A DNA stretch of 30,813 bases from an uncultured Bulleidia sp. (GTDB taxonomy: Bacteria; Bacillota_I; Bacilli_A; Erysipelotrichales; Erysipelotrichaceae). The notes below the pieces were generated by a model. It did not search any database. It was not told the origin of the DNA and saw only the letters and a program-made list of their open reading frames with translations. Position 1 is the first letter of the stretch. Every line of letters starts with the position of its first letter. The stretch is taken from positions 1 through 30,813 of the forward strand of contig CAKVIS010000021.1 of the NCBI GenBank assembly GCA_934754415.1, in the 5' to 3' direction. Positions 17,286 through 25,623 of this stretch are shown here, in pieces. The translations under genes and the position numbers were made by a program.

Positions 17286-17311
17286 GGATATCTTTCAATT
17301 GGAAGATATCC
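17286..17311 (+). terminator. Hairpin after the MATE gene, possible weak terminator
   Basis: A perfect 9-bp stem (GGATATCTT/AAGATATCC) with an 8-nt loop lies 8 nt past the stop codon. It has no proper U-tract, so it may be a weak terminator or a 3'-end stabilising hairpin. Confidence 0.45.
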
Positions 17312-17318
17312 CGTTATC

Positions 17319-17376
17319 TTATGTATTTCTGTTCAGTCTATAATTAATTATGTATTTCTGTTCAGTCTATAATTAA
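17319..17376. repeat. 29-bp exact tandem duplication at the 3' end of the Sel1/TPR gene
   Basis: Two adjacent identical 29-nt copies, 17319-17347 and 17348-17376, each running from TTATGTATTTCTG to CTATAATTAA. The second includes the TAA stop of the minus-strand Sel1/TPR gene; the first lies in its 3' untranslated region. Confidence 0.95.
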
Positions 17377-18017
17377 TACGGAATAAAATCATCAAAAAAT
17401 TCATTTCGTATATCATCAAATCTTTTATCTTGAATCATTTCATCAACTGCTTTCAAGGATGTTTCATAGAAATCCGCACCATTTTCTATTTCTATGGAAT
17501 AGCCTTTCCTTGCATGTTGCAGATACCGGTATGCCAGATACAGATATGTAGAGAATACTCCCTCCGGCATAAATCCTCTTGCAAGTGCAAAACAAAGACT
17601 TGGATAATCATTCAGAAAATCTCTGTCAAAAACTGTAGACGGATTCATCCAGGCATCTCCCAATAAACGCTTTGCGGCTGTTTTGTAATAATACAGAGAC
17701 ATTTCAGGATCTTTCATCTTCCACTTATCCCTGCTGTAAATATCTCCAAGTTTATAACAGGCATCTACATTCCCTCTGTCTGCCGCAAGTTTAAAGTATT
17801 GTATGGCAAGGCTGGTATTAGCTTCTGTATGTCTTCCATACAGATAACAATACCCAAGATTACTTAAAGCTGTATCGTTTCCCATAGCCCCTGCCAGATG
17901 ATAATACTCTGCTGCTTCATCATATTGTTTCATTTTATACAGATTAGCTCCCTTATTCAGAATATACTCAGAGTCTCCATTTCGAACAGCTTCTGTATCT
18001 GCATTTGTCATTTTCAT
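17373..18017 (-). CDS. Sel1/TPR repeat protein
   Basis: A 214-residue cytoplasmic protein with Sel1-like tetratricopeptide repeats, which serve as protein-protein interaction scaffolds. Repeats are visible at about 18-50 (GANLYKMKQYDEAAEYYHLAG), 51-87 (GNDTALSNLGYCYLYG, then SLAIQYFKLAA) and 88-125 (GNVDACYKLGDIYS, then SLYYYKTAA). The rest is helical and less regular. There is no signal peptide. The ATG has an AGAGG ribosome site upstream. It has no obvious partner: it converges with the MATE gene and is separated from the upstream lipoprotein gene by a terminator. An imperfect palindrome (AGTATCCC / GGGGTATACT) at 18054-18077 lies in its upstream region. Confidence 0.82.
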   Translation of the reverse strand: MKMTNADTEAVRNGDSEYILNKGANLYKMKQYDEAAEYYHLAGAMGNDTALSNLGYCYLYGRHTEANTSLAIQYFKLAADRGNVDACYKLGDIYSRDKWKMKDPEMSLYYYKTAAKRLLGDAWMNPSTVFDRDFLNDYPSLCFALARGFMPEGVFSTYLYLAYRYLQHARKGYSIEIENGADFYETSLKAVDEMIQDKRFDDIRNEFFDDFIPY

Positions 18018-18084
18018 AGTCTTTCATCCTCTTTGTTAAAACTCTCTTACAAAGAGTATACCCCTTAATGGGATACTTATGTAT

Positions 18085-18116
18085 ATAAAAAGGCCTGACA
18101 ATGTATATCAGACCTT
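18085..18116 (-). terminator. Intrinsic terminator of the MATE-dipeptidase-lipoprotein operon
   Basis: A 9-bp stem with one G-U pair (minus strand AAGGTCTGA / TCAGGCCTT, 18116-18090) is followed by TTTATATA. Confidence 0.78.
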
Positions 18117-18135
18117 ATACTTTATAATTAACTAT

Positions 18136-18723
18136 TTATTTCTGAGGTTGCAGTCTTACAAAATATACCCCCGGTTCAATACTTGTATCAGAAAAGGAAT
18201 CGGCAGTACAGAAGTCAAAATTCTCTGCATCTTCCGGTACTTCAAAGACGATTTCTCCTGTATATGGTTCCCCGTTTTCCAAAGCAAATCTTGTTGGAAA
18301 CTGTGAACTCTTTACAGTATCCAGTGGATTACCTTCTTCATCATACAGAACAGATAATGCAAATCCATCTTCCTCTTCTCCCCATTGAATCTGGAATTCC
18401 AGATCACTCATCTGAATAGGTTCCTCCAGAATATCTTCCAGTGTCATATTTACCACAACCAGCTGATTGCCTTCTTTTGCACTGTAAGTACCATAATCAG
18501 AGGTGACTTTTGAACTGTTGACAGTAAAGTAATAGAAATACGTTTCTATCTTCTGTCCCTCCTGTCCATCACTGACACTGAGACTCACCGGGTCTACAGT
18601 ATCTGCTGAAGGTTCAATCCCGTTTTTCTGATTATAGTCCTGGATTGCCTCATCCAGGGTTTTGTTTTTGGCACAGCCCGCAAGCAAAACACATGCAAGA
18701 GGCAATGCAATGATCTTTTTCAT
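18136..18723 (-). CDS. Secreted lipoprotein with a DUF4352-like domain
   Basis: A 195-residue lipoprotein. The signal MKKIIALPLACVLLAGC ends in lipobox LAGC, with the lipidated cysteine at residue 17. Residues 20-45 form a linker, and about 55-190 looks like an immunoglobulin-type beta sandwich: VSDGQEGQKIETYFYYFTVN, then GNQLVVVNMTLEDILEEPIQMSDLEFQI and TGEIVFEVPEDAENFDF. The pattern resembles DUF4352-like domains, which are common on Gram-positive surfaces and of unknown function. It is the last gene of the MATE-dipeptidase operon, starting 31 nt after the dipeptidase gene. Its ribosome site (AAGGAG) lies in an intergenic hairpin. Confidence 0.72.
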   Translation of the reverse strand: MKKIIALPLACVLLAGCAKNKTLDEAIQDYNQKNGIEPSADTVDPVSLSVSDGQEGQKIETYFYYFTVNSSKVTSDYGTYSAKEGNQLVVVNMTLEDILEEPIQMSDLEFQIQWGEEEDGFALSVLYDEEGNPLDTVKSSQFPTRFALENGEPYTGEIVFEVPEDAENFDFCTADSFSDTSIEPGVYFVRLQPQK

Positions 18724-18727
18724 ATTC

Positions 18728-18748
18728 CTAAGCTCCTTATGAGCTTAG
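18728..18748 (-). promoter_or_regulatory. Hairpin that may mask the lipoprotein ribosome site
   Basis: A perfect 8-bp stem CTAAGCTC/GAGCTTAG with a 5-nt loop sits between the dipeptidase and lipoprotein genes. The AAGGAG ribosome site (18740-18735) spans the loop and 3' arm on the minus strand. There is no U-tract, so this is not a terminator. Confidence 0.6.
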
Positions 18749-18754
18749 TATATC

Positions 18755-20209
18755 CTAGTTATCACTTCTTGAATAGGCATTTTTCATGACGTTGCTTGCC
18801 TCATATAACACCTTATTCAAGACTTCATCTGTTTCCTTCTGTAACATCTCACTGACAGCTTCATTAGCCTTTTCACACAGTGTATCTTCATTTTCCCATG
18901 CATTCAGTAACTGTTCATCAAATTCATGAACAATGGCATTGGCTTTGGATGCCACAGACAACTGATATCTTTCAATATGCATGATAGATTTACCATAGGA
19001 CGCATTAGCAAGAGCACCAACCAATCTGTTACTCCAGTAGAAGTTATCTGTAGATACCTTTGCTGTGGTGTTACCTAGATAGGCAGGTACGGTAGGCACA
19101 TTGGTATAGAATGGTGCCATGGCATTAAATGCATTGGAACCTTCCGCAATCCACTGTAGAGTTCTGAAAGCTTCAGGCATATATGGTCGAATCTGGATCA
19201 GTCCAAGGAAGTCATTACGATTGATACCGATGGAACGATACATACCACGATATCTTTCATCCCCATAACTTCCATACGGATCATATTCTGTCCCCTGATA
19301 ATGAGAAGACAGAATATACTTGATATCTTCCACCGTAATCTTCTTTTCCGGCACCAGGCTCCAAGGTAAATCATCCTGGGCAGGAGTATATTGCTTTTCT
19401 TTGAACAGTGTCGGATTAAAATATCTGCCCATATACCAGGCTCTTGGTGTGTTATAGACATGATCACTGTCATCATGAGATCCAAAAGCAGCACGAGGAG
19501 AAAAAGCATCCCCATTCAAAGAAAGATCCAGATGATTCTTCTTTACAAACTCTTCAAGATCGCTGGAACACATGTGATTTTCTTTATTCCCCATTGCATC
19601 TTCGAAATCAAAAGAATCAATTCCCAGCTGGTTAGGCATCATGACATACTGATCATCCGGTACACGTTTTGCCATCCAGTGATGTCCTCCGATAGTTTCT
19701 AAAAACCAGATTTCATTCACATCACTGAAGGCAATACCATTACTTTCATACGTACCATACTGTTCCAGTAAAGCACCCAGTCTTTCCACACCTTCTCTTG
19801 CAGAATGAATATATGGTAAAGTTACCAGTACGATATCTTCTTCACCGATACCACCTGCTGTATCTTTGGATGGTTTTACGAGTGGATCTGCACCCAATAC
19901 ACGTGCATTGGTAGTAATCGTTTCTGTAGCTGTCATACCTACATTCACTTCATTAACACCACATGCCGCCCAGATACCTTCTTTTTCCACAACAGCATTT
20001 GGCATACAGGTATATCTCATTGGATTGTCAGGTAACTGCATTTCCAGATGAGACAGTACTGTTTTGTATACGCGAGGCTGCTGTTCAGGATGTACTACCT
20101 GAAACTTCTTGGCAGTATAGGAACCGCTGCCGGAATCATCATTTCTTGCAATCATTGTAGAACCGTCATAAGAGGCATTTTTACCTACCAGAATTGTTGT
20201 ACAAGCCAT
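18755..20209 (-). CDS. C69 family dipeptidase
   Basis: A 484-residue dipeptidase of peptidase family C69 (PepD of lactobacilli type), an N-terminal-nucleophile hydrolase. The N-terminus MACTTILVGKNASYDGSTM fits the family: Cys3 is the likely nucleophile, exposed after removal of the first two residues. Further family features are IARNDDSGSG, NEVNVGMTATET and WFLETIGGHHW. There is no signal peptide, so it probably acts in the cytoplasm on imported dipeptides. It starts 8 nt after the MATE gene; the GGAG ribosome site lies beside the MATE stop codon, about 13 nt from the ATG. Co-transcription with a MATE exporter and a lipoprotein is unusual. Confidence 0.92.
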   Translation of the reverse strand: MACTTILVGKNASYDGSTMIARNDDSGSGSYTAKKFQVVHPEQQPRVYKTVLSHLEMQLPDNPMRYTCMPNAVVEKEGIWAACGVNEVNVGMTATETITTNARVLGADPLVKPSKDTAGGIGEEDIVLVTLPYIHSAREGVERLGALLEQYGTYESNGIAFSDVNEIWFLETIGGHHWMAKRVPDDQYVMMPNQLGIDSFDFEDAMGNKENHMCSSDLEEFVKKNHLDLSLNGDAFSPRAAFGSHDDSDHVYNTPRAWYMGRYFNPTLFKEKQYTPAQDDLPWSLVPEKKITVEDIKYILSSHYQGTEYDPYGSYGDERYRGMYRSIGINRNDFLGLIQIRPYMPEAFRTLQWIAEGSNAFNAMAPFYTNVPTVPAYLGNTTAKVSTDNFYWSNRLVGALANASYGKSIMHIERYQLSVASKANAIVHEFDEQLLNAWENEDTLCEKANEAVSEMLQKETDEVLNKVLYEASNVMKNAYSRSDN

Positions 20210-20217
20210 ACTCTTTT

Positions 20218-21594
20218 TTATTCTCCTTTTTTAAATTCCTGTAATGGCACAGTCTGTGTTTTTCCAAGACCATGTTCCTTCATATACAGATACACAGCCA
20301 CCATCACAATCAGTGTAATAATCCAGCTGACAGGATAGGCCATAATCAATGTCTTAAACGAAGGATGTGCCGCAAAATAAGTATACAACCAAATAATACG
20401 TACACCACAGATTCCTATCAGAGTAATAATGGCAGGAACCATGGATTCTCCATATCCTCTCATAGCACCAGAGATGATATCAATGGCACCATTCAGTACC
20501 TCAAAGGACAGGATACCCACTACTCTTTGTCTTCCGTATTCAATGACCTGTGGATCACTGTTAAAGAAATGTAACAGAGGTCTGGCAAAAATCATCAGTA
20601 AAACACTGATACCTCCACCAAAAATCACACTTTCCAGTAAACATAATGCCAGTGTCTTATGACATCTGTCTGTTTTCTGCGCACCATAGTTCTGTCCTAT
20701 AAAAGTAGTGCAGGTCTGAGAAAAGGAGTTCACCACAAAATATCCCAGTATTTCTATATTCATTCCTGCACTGCTTCCTGCCACAACATCTGTACCAAGA
20801 GAATTGACAGCTGTCTGTATCAGAATATTGGAAATGGAAAATACCATTCCCTGTATACCTGCAGGCACCCCTATTTTCAACATTTCTTTCAGTATCTTAC
20901 CATCCATATGAAATCTTTGTTTTTCAATCTTTAATGGCGTTCTTCCTTTCAGCAGTAATACAAACAGGATAACGGAAGAAAATACATTGGATAATACCGT
21001 AGCAGTGGATACACCATCCACACTCATGCCAAGTCCCAGTACAAAACACAAATTTAAGATGACATTCAGTATGCCGGAAGAAGTTAATACAATTAACGGC
21101 GTTCTTGTGTCCCCCTGTGACTGGAAAATAGCAGCTTCAAAGTTATACAACAAGATAACCGGCATACCCAACAGATAAATTCTCAGATACAGTACTGCAA
21201 GATCAAAACAATCTTGTGGAACTTTCATTAATGACAATATCGTTGTGGCAAAAAACTGTCCTGCCACAAGAATACACAGACCGGAAATCAATGCCACCAG
21301 AATACTTGTATGTGCCGCTTTTTCACTGCTTTCCCTGTCTCTTCTTCCTGTATATCTTGAGATGACCACATTAGCACCTAAGGCAATTCCCGTAAACAGC
21401 GTAATCATTATATTCACAACAGGTGAATTTGCACCTACTGCTGCCATGGCTTCTTTACCTGAGAATTGTCCAACCACTGCCACATCCGCAGCATTAAACA
21501 GCTGCTGTAATATACCACTCATCGCTAATGGCAAGGCAAATTTTAAGATCTTATCCCACAAAGATCCTTCAATCATGTTCACTTTTGCTTTCAT
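20218..21594 (-). CDS. MATE family efflux transporter
   Basis: A 458-residue MATE exporter when started at the ATG of MKAKVNMIEGSLWDKIL; GAGGG lies 4 nt upstream, while the longer frame to 21654 lacks a ribosome site. The first bundle carries FALPLAMSGILQQLFNAADVAVVGQFSG, the second restarts near KIGVPAGIQGMVFSISN. About twelve TM helices are visible. It is the first gene of an operon with the C69 dipeptidase and a lipoprotein. It differs clearly from the other two MATE proteins in the window, so these are not recent duplicates. The substrate is unknown. Confidence 0.92.
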   Translation of the reverse strand: MKAKVNMIEGSLWDKILKFALPLAMSGILQQLFNAADVAVVGQFSGKEAMAAVGANSPVVNIMITLFTGIALGANVVISRYTGRRDRESSEKAAHTSILVALISGLCILVAGQFFATTILSLMKVPQDCFDLAVLYLRIYLLGMPVILLYNFEAAIFQSQGDTRTPLIVLTSSGILNVILNLCFVLGLGMSVDGVSTATVLSNVFSSVILFVLLLKGRTPLKIEKQRFHMDGKILKEMLKIGVPAGIQGMVFSISNILIQTAVNSLGTDVVAGSSAGMNIEILGYFVVNSFSQTCTTFIGQNYGAQKTDRCHKTLALCLLESVIFGGGISVLLMIFARPLLHFFNSDPQVIEYGRQRVVGILSFEVLNGAIDIISGAMRGYGESMVPAIITLIGICGVRIIWLYTYFAAHPSFKTLIMAYPVSWIITLIVMVAVYLYMKEHGLGKTQTVPLQEFKKGE

Positions 21595-21640
21595 AGTACC
21601 CTCTTCTTTTTTACAAAGTATTAGGGTACACCTGCCCACA

Positions 21641-21666
21641 AAAAAAGCAAGCATATTGCCTGCTTT
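21641..21666 (-). terminator. Intrinsic terminator of the small hypothetical gene
   Basis: A 10-bp stem with one G-U pair and a 3-nt loop (minus strand AAAGCAGGCA / TGCTTGCTTT) is followed by further Ts. It ends 6 nt past the stop codon. Confidence 0.85.
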
Positions 21667-21671
21667 GAATT

Positions 21672-22073
21672 TTACTTCTTTAAAATACCCAGTCCCAGAA
21701 CTTCCTGTGGTTTCAAAGAATGCTTTCCCAGTTCCTTTTCAATATCCGTGTAGCTGTCAATGACATAATACGGAACAGACTTCCAGTCTTTTTCTTTACC
21801 ATGGGCATACAGGAAATCTTCAACACCTGTTTCCATGGATACTTCCGGAACAAGTGTAACTCTTGGATCATTATCATCCAGCCAGTTCCATCCATCCATA
21901 ATACTCATGTCTTTTGGCAATTCAGTATGATACATGACTGACATGTAATCATGACCTGGTCTGTTATAGAACCATGTATTGCCTATAAAGAGTTTTCCAT
22001 CGTCATCTTTATAAAACATAACGATGTTCTGAAAGGAAGATAAACTATCTTCAATACGAATTCTTTCCACCAT
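21672..22073 (-). CDS. Hypothetical protein
   Basis: A 133-residue protein I do not recognise. It starts with ATG after a good AAGGAG ribosome site and has its own terminator, so it is very likely a real gene. It is acidic and aromatic-rich (NTWFYNRPGHDYMSVMYHT, DGWNWLDDNDP), without signal peptide, membrane segment, or cysteines. The second half (TGVEDFLYAHGKEKDWKSVP, then SYTDIEKELGKH) looks alpha/beta. It lies downstream of the orphan hybrid histidine kinase on the same strand but is separated from it by that gene's terminator. Confidence 0.7.
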   Translation of the reverse strand: MVERIRIEDSLSSFQNIVMFYKDDDGKLFIGNTWFYNRPGHDYMSVMYHTELPKDMSIMDGWNWLDDNDPRVTLVPEVSMETGVEDFLYAHGKEKDWKSVPYYVIDSYTDIEKELGKHSLKPQEVLGLGILKK

Positions 22074-22178
22074 AAATTTTTCTCCTTTTTCTATACACTG
22101 CTACTATTACTGTATCCCACAAAATCTATCTTGTATTCATCAAATTTCTTTGGAAAGCACTGAAAAAAGTTATTTTTT

Positions 22179-22211
22179 ATAAAAAAAGAAGAACTATTGC
22201 AAGCTCTTCTT
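22179..22211 (-). terminator. Intrinsic terminator overlapping the end of the histidine kinase gene
   Basis: A 10-bp stem with one G-U pair (arms AAGAAGAGCT and AGTTCTTCTT on the minus strand, 6-nt loop) is followed by T5 and an AT-rich tract. The kinase's stop codon lies in the 3' half of the hairpin. Confidence 0.85.
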
Positions 22212-24215
22212 CACTTCTTCACAAAGTATCTTCTCTATAACACGTTTTTCTACGGGTTTTGCAATATGCCCGTTCATACCGGCCTCCATAGCCTTACGTT
22301 TATCTTCTTCAAACGCATTGGCAGTCATGGCATAGACAGGAATGTCCGCATACCTTTGATCATCCATAGTACGCAGGATACCTGTTGCTTTATAGCCATC
22401 CATATTCGGCATCTGAATATCCATAAAAATCAGAAGATAATATCCCGGAGGATGTTTTTCCAGCAGGTCCAGACATTCTATACCGTCTTTTGCCCTGTCT
22501 ACAATGATACCGTCATCTTCAAGGAATACCTGTGCAATTTCCGCATTCAGATCATTATCCTCCGCAAGAAGTACACGTTTTCCTTTGCAGATGGAAATAT
22601 CACAGATCATTTCTTCTTTCTCCTGCTGCACAGTATCTTTAGCAATCCGGTGTGGAAGTAACAGGGTAAATGTTGTACCCTTTCCTTCTTCACTTTCCAC
22701 CTTTAATGTACCGTGCATAAGATTTGTAAGTTTATAGGCAATGGCCATACCAAGACCTGTGCCTTTCTGACCACTTTGTGTACTGTTTCTTTCTCTGGAG
22801 AAATCTTCAAAGATATGTTTCAAAAACTCTTTGGACATACCGATGCCTGTATCGGAAATCACTGTTTTGACTACCGCAATACTCTCATCGTCTAAAGGTA
22901 TTTCGGACACACTGAATTTCACAGTACCTCCTGGTAATGTATATTTCAGGGCATTGCTCAAAAGATTCAGTATGATTTCCTTCACTTTTACCTCATCGCA
23001 GTAAATATATGGATGCTGTACAGATAATTCATGCACAAAAGTAATATTCTTCTTTTCAAATTCCGCTTCAAAGACATTACATATCATATTGTTAAAACTA
23101 TAAGCATCCACATATACTTCATCCACATACATCTTGCCATTTTCAATACGTGCCATTTCCAGCACATCATTAATCAAAGACAACAGATACTCACTGGAGG
23201 AACGAATCTTGGAAAGATAATCCTCTGTTTTATCCGTATTCTGAGGATGTTGCTGAAGAAGCTCTGTATACCCCATGATGGCATTCATTGGTGTACGTAT
23301 ATCATGAGACATATTAAACAGGAAAGTACTTTTAGCTTCAGAGGCTTTTTCTGCTTTTACAAGAGCTTCCTGTAAAGCTTTTTCCTGCTGTTGCTGAAGC
23401 TGTGCCGCCTCGTCCACATTCTGAAAAGCAAGAATAAAGTAATCAGGATCATTCATCTGTATAAACCTTGCCTGATAATAATGCATCACATCATCACTCA
23501 GTACCCGGTAAGCTATCACCAGCTCATTCTTCTCTTTAAATGCCTGTTTCAATTGTTCAAGATTAGTGAGTTCCTTAAATTTATCTTTATCTTCCTCATA
23601 TACTCTGTCCATCACAAATCTTTCACGCAGTTCATAGTACGGAATCCATTCCCCCTGATGTTCCGAAATACCTTTCAGTATATAGCCATTCAGCTTCACA
23701 GGTTTTGTAAGACCTTCACTGAATTTTGTAATGTATATATTATGATAGTCTCTGCTAAGGGCATTTAATACTTCTAACTGCTGACTGTAGTCTTCAATAT
23801 CTTCTCCCTGCCCTGCACGTGCTGTTTTCTGTACATAAACTGTTGCAAAGACATGTCCTGAAGCATAGGGACAGCTCAGCATGCAGAAACATCTGTATCT
23901 TCCGACTGTACTTTTAGTAAGAATAAACGTAGTTGTATAGAAAGGGTCACCCTCTTTATACTTCTGTATCAGTTTCTTTCGAAATACCATCCCTGCATTA
24001 TTTTCAAAGTAGAAACCTTTATCACAGGCAATCCTGATAAATTCATCAAAAGAAAACGGTGGTTTTAATCCAAAGGATGCGGACAGGTTGCTGTTTCCAT
24101 TAAAGCAGACTGGTTCATTAACAATCCCTTCCGTAACGTCAAAAGAAAAAACACTAATTGACGATTGCTGAAGATAAGCATCCATAGATTGTAAATATAT
24201 CTGTGTATTCGTCAT
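22194..24215 (-). CDS. Hybrid sensor histidine kinase/response regulator
   Basis: A 673-residue hybrid kinase without TM helices or signal peptide, so it should sense a cytoplasmic signal. Residues 1-280 hold PAS-like sensor regions, ending in a Gln-rich coiled coil (QLQQQQEKALQEALVKAEKA). The HisKA domain has FNMSHDIRTPMNAIMGY with phospho-acceptor H304. The ATPase domain has NLLSNALKYT, DTGIGM and GTGLGMAIAYKL. A C-terminal receiver has LLAEDNDLN, D599 in IFMDIQMPNMDG, and K in HIAKPV. No DNA-binding or enzymatic output domain or separate response regulator lies nearby. The ATG has a GAGG ribosome site. It follows the TetR-MATE pair by 37 nt but may have its own promoter. Confidence 0.95.
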   Translation of the reverse strand: MTNTQIYLQSMDAYLQQSSISVFSFDVTEGIVNEPVCFNGNSNLSASFGLKPPFSFDEFIRIACDKGFYFENNAGMVFRKKLIQKYKEGDPFYTTTFILTKSTVGRYRCFCMLSCPYASGHVFATVYVQKTARAGQGEDIEDYSQQLEVLNALSRDYHNIYITKFSEGLTKPVKLNGYILKGISEHQGEWIPYYELRERFVMDRVYEEDKDKFKELTNLEQLKQAFKEKNELVIAYRVLSDDVMHYYQARFIQMNDPDYFILAFQNVDEAAQLQQQQEKALQEALVKAEKASEAKSTFLFNMSHDIRTPMNAIMGYTELLQQHPQNTDKTEDYLSKIRSSSEYLLSLINDVLEMARIENGKMYVDEVYVDAYSFNNMICNVFEAEFEKKNITFVHELSVQHPYIYCDEVKVKEIILNLLSNALKYTLPGGTVKFSVSEIPLDDESIAVVKTVISDTGIGMSKEFLKHIFEDFSRERNSTQSGQKGTGLGMAIAYKLTNLMHGTLKVESEEGKGTTFTLLLPHRIAKDTVQQEKEEMICDISICKGKRVLLAEDNDLNAEIAQVFLEDDGIIVDRAKDGIECLDLLEKHPPGYYLLIFMDIQMPNMDGYKATGILRTMDDQRYADIPVYAMTANAFEEDKRKAMEAGMNGHIAKPVEKRVIEKILCEEVKKSLQ

Positions 24216-24238
24216 ATAGTGTTCCTCTTATGCATAGT

Positions 24239-24244
24239 ATTTTA
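24239..24244 (-). promoter_or_regulatory. Extended -10 box before the histidine kinase gene
   Basis: TAAAAT preceded by TGT on the minus strand forms an extended -10 in the 37-nt gap between the MATE and kinase genes. No clear -35 box is visible. Confidence 0.3.
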
Positions 24245-24252
24245 ACACATTA

Positions 24253-25623
24253 TTATTTTTGCGGACCGTTTTGCAGAATCTTATTAAATCTTGTCATGAA
24301 CATGAAGGTAGTGATAGAAGCCGCCAGAATATCACTGATTGGTTCTGCAAGGAATACTGCAAATACCTTGTCCTGTAAAAACAGAGGCAGAATAAAAATC
24401 AGCGGAATTAACAGAATAATTTTTCTTAAGCATGCCAGTAATAAGGAAATCTTTGCCTGTCCAAGAGCCATAAAGCCCTGCTGACAGCTACACTGAAATC
24501 CTGTAGAAAAAATACCTGCCATATAGATACGCATTGCCCAGGCAGTATACTGCGTCAAAGTTTTGTCACTTGTAAAGATATTGGCAAACACAGAAGGAAT
24601 GCACATCATGGCCATCCAGAACGTAACTGCCATCACAACACATACGGTAAACTGTGCAAAGAATGCTTTTTTAACTCTGTCATTATTGCGTGCACCAAAG
24701 TTATAGCTCATGATTGGCTGACCACCCTGACAAACTCCCTGTACAGGCATAGTCAGTAACATAGAGACACTGGTAATAATGGTCATGGCACCAACCGCCA
24801 CATCTCCGCCAAATCTGGATAAAGAAGAAGTAAAGGCTATGGACAGTAAGCTTTCTGTAGATAACATCACAAAGGTAGAAACCCCAAGACTTACACAAGG
24901 CACGATAATATTTTTTTCAAGACGTATATTCTGTACTTTCAGCTTCAGTACAGTTTCTTTTCCTGTTAAGAATCTCAAAATCCATAAAGCACCTACAGCC
25001 TGAGACAATACTGTAGCAACAGCTGCACCGGATACACCCATATGCAAGCCAAAGATAAAAATCGGGTCCAGTAGGATATTAATCACAGCACCAATAACTG
25101 TAGTCATCATAGAAATCTTGGCAAAACCCTGTGTGGTAATAAACGGATTCATTCCCATCACTGTCATCACACAGACTGTTCCAAGAATATAGATACGTGC
25201 ATAGGAAACGCCATATGGCAATGTAGCTTCACTTGCCCCAAAAAGAGTTAATAACTGAGGCACGAAAATATACATCACAATAGTCAGCACCACTGTCAGT
25301 ATCATCAGCAGCCCGAAACAGTTACCCATAACTTTTTCAGCTTTCTCATTCTCTTTTTTACCCATGTGGATAGCTGCAAGTGGTGCACCACCTGCACCTG
25401 CCAGCATGGCAAATGCATTTATCAGCATTAAAATAGGTGTGAATAACCCTACCCCTGTTAAAGCAGAGGCACCGATACCGGCAATATGACCGATATACAT
25501 TCTGTCTACAATGTTATAGAGCAGATTGACGATCTGAGCAATCACAGCAGGTATGGCAAGAGATGCCAGTAATCTAGGAATACTGCCGGTACTCATATCC
25601 TGAACAGATTTTGTTTGTTTCAT
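24253..25623 (-). CDS. MATE family efflux transporter, coupled to TetR
   Basis: A 456-residue MATE exporter. The start MKQTKSVQDMSTG follows AGGAGG by 4 nt and overlaps the tetR stop codon (ATGA), so translation is coupled. About twelve TM helices; the first bundle has LASLAIPAVIAQIVNLLYNIVDRMYIGHI-type MATE features, the second half restarts near VSLGVSTFVMLSTESLLSIAF. Coupling to a TetR repressor points to drug- or metabolite-inducible efflux. Context suggests the regulator senses a substrate of the pump, which is inference. Confidence 0.93.
   Translation of the reverse strand: MKQTKSVQDMSTGSIPRLLASLAIPAVIAQIVNLLYNIVDRMYIGHIAGIGASALTGVGLFTPILMLINAFAMLAGAGGAPLAAIHMGKKENEKAEKVMGNCFGLLMILTVVLTIVMYIFVPQLLTLFGASEATLPYGVSYARIYILGTVCVMTVMGMNPFITTQGFAKISMMTTVIGAVINILLDPIFIFGLHMGVSGAAVATVLSQAVGALWILRFLTGKETVLKLKVQNIRLEKNIIVPCVSLGVSTFVMLSTESLLSIAFTSSLSRFGGDVAVGAMTIITSVSMLLTMPVQGVCQGGQPIMSYNFGARNNDRVKKAFFAQFTVCVVMAVTFWMAMMCIPSVFANIFTSDKTLTQYTAWAMRIYMAGIFSTGFQCSCQQGFMALGQAKISLLLACLRKIILLIPLIFILPLFLQDKVFAVFLAEPISDILAASITTFMFMTRFNKILQNGPQK

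Noticed and set aside
21245..21763. A 172-codon plus-strand frame
   Set aside because: It is antisense to the MATE gene and crosses a terminator; no ribosome site.
15913..25623. Recent duplication of MATE genes
   Set aside because: The three MATE proteins differ throughout by eye and sit in unrelated contexts, so recent duplication within the window is unlikely.
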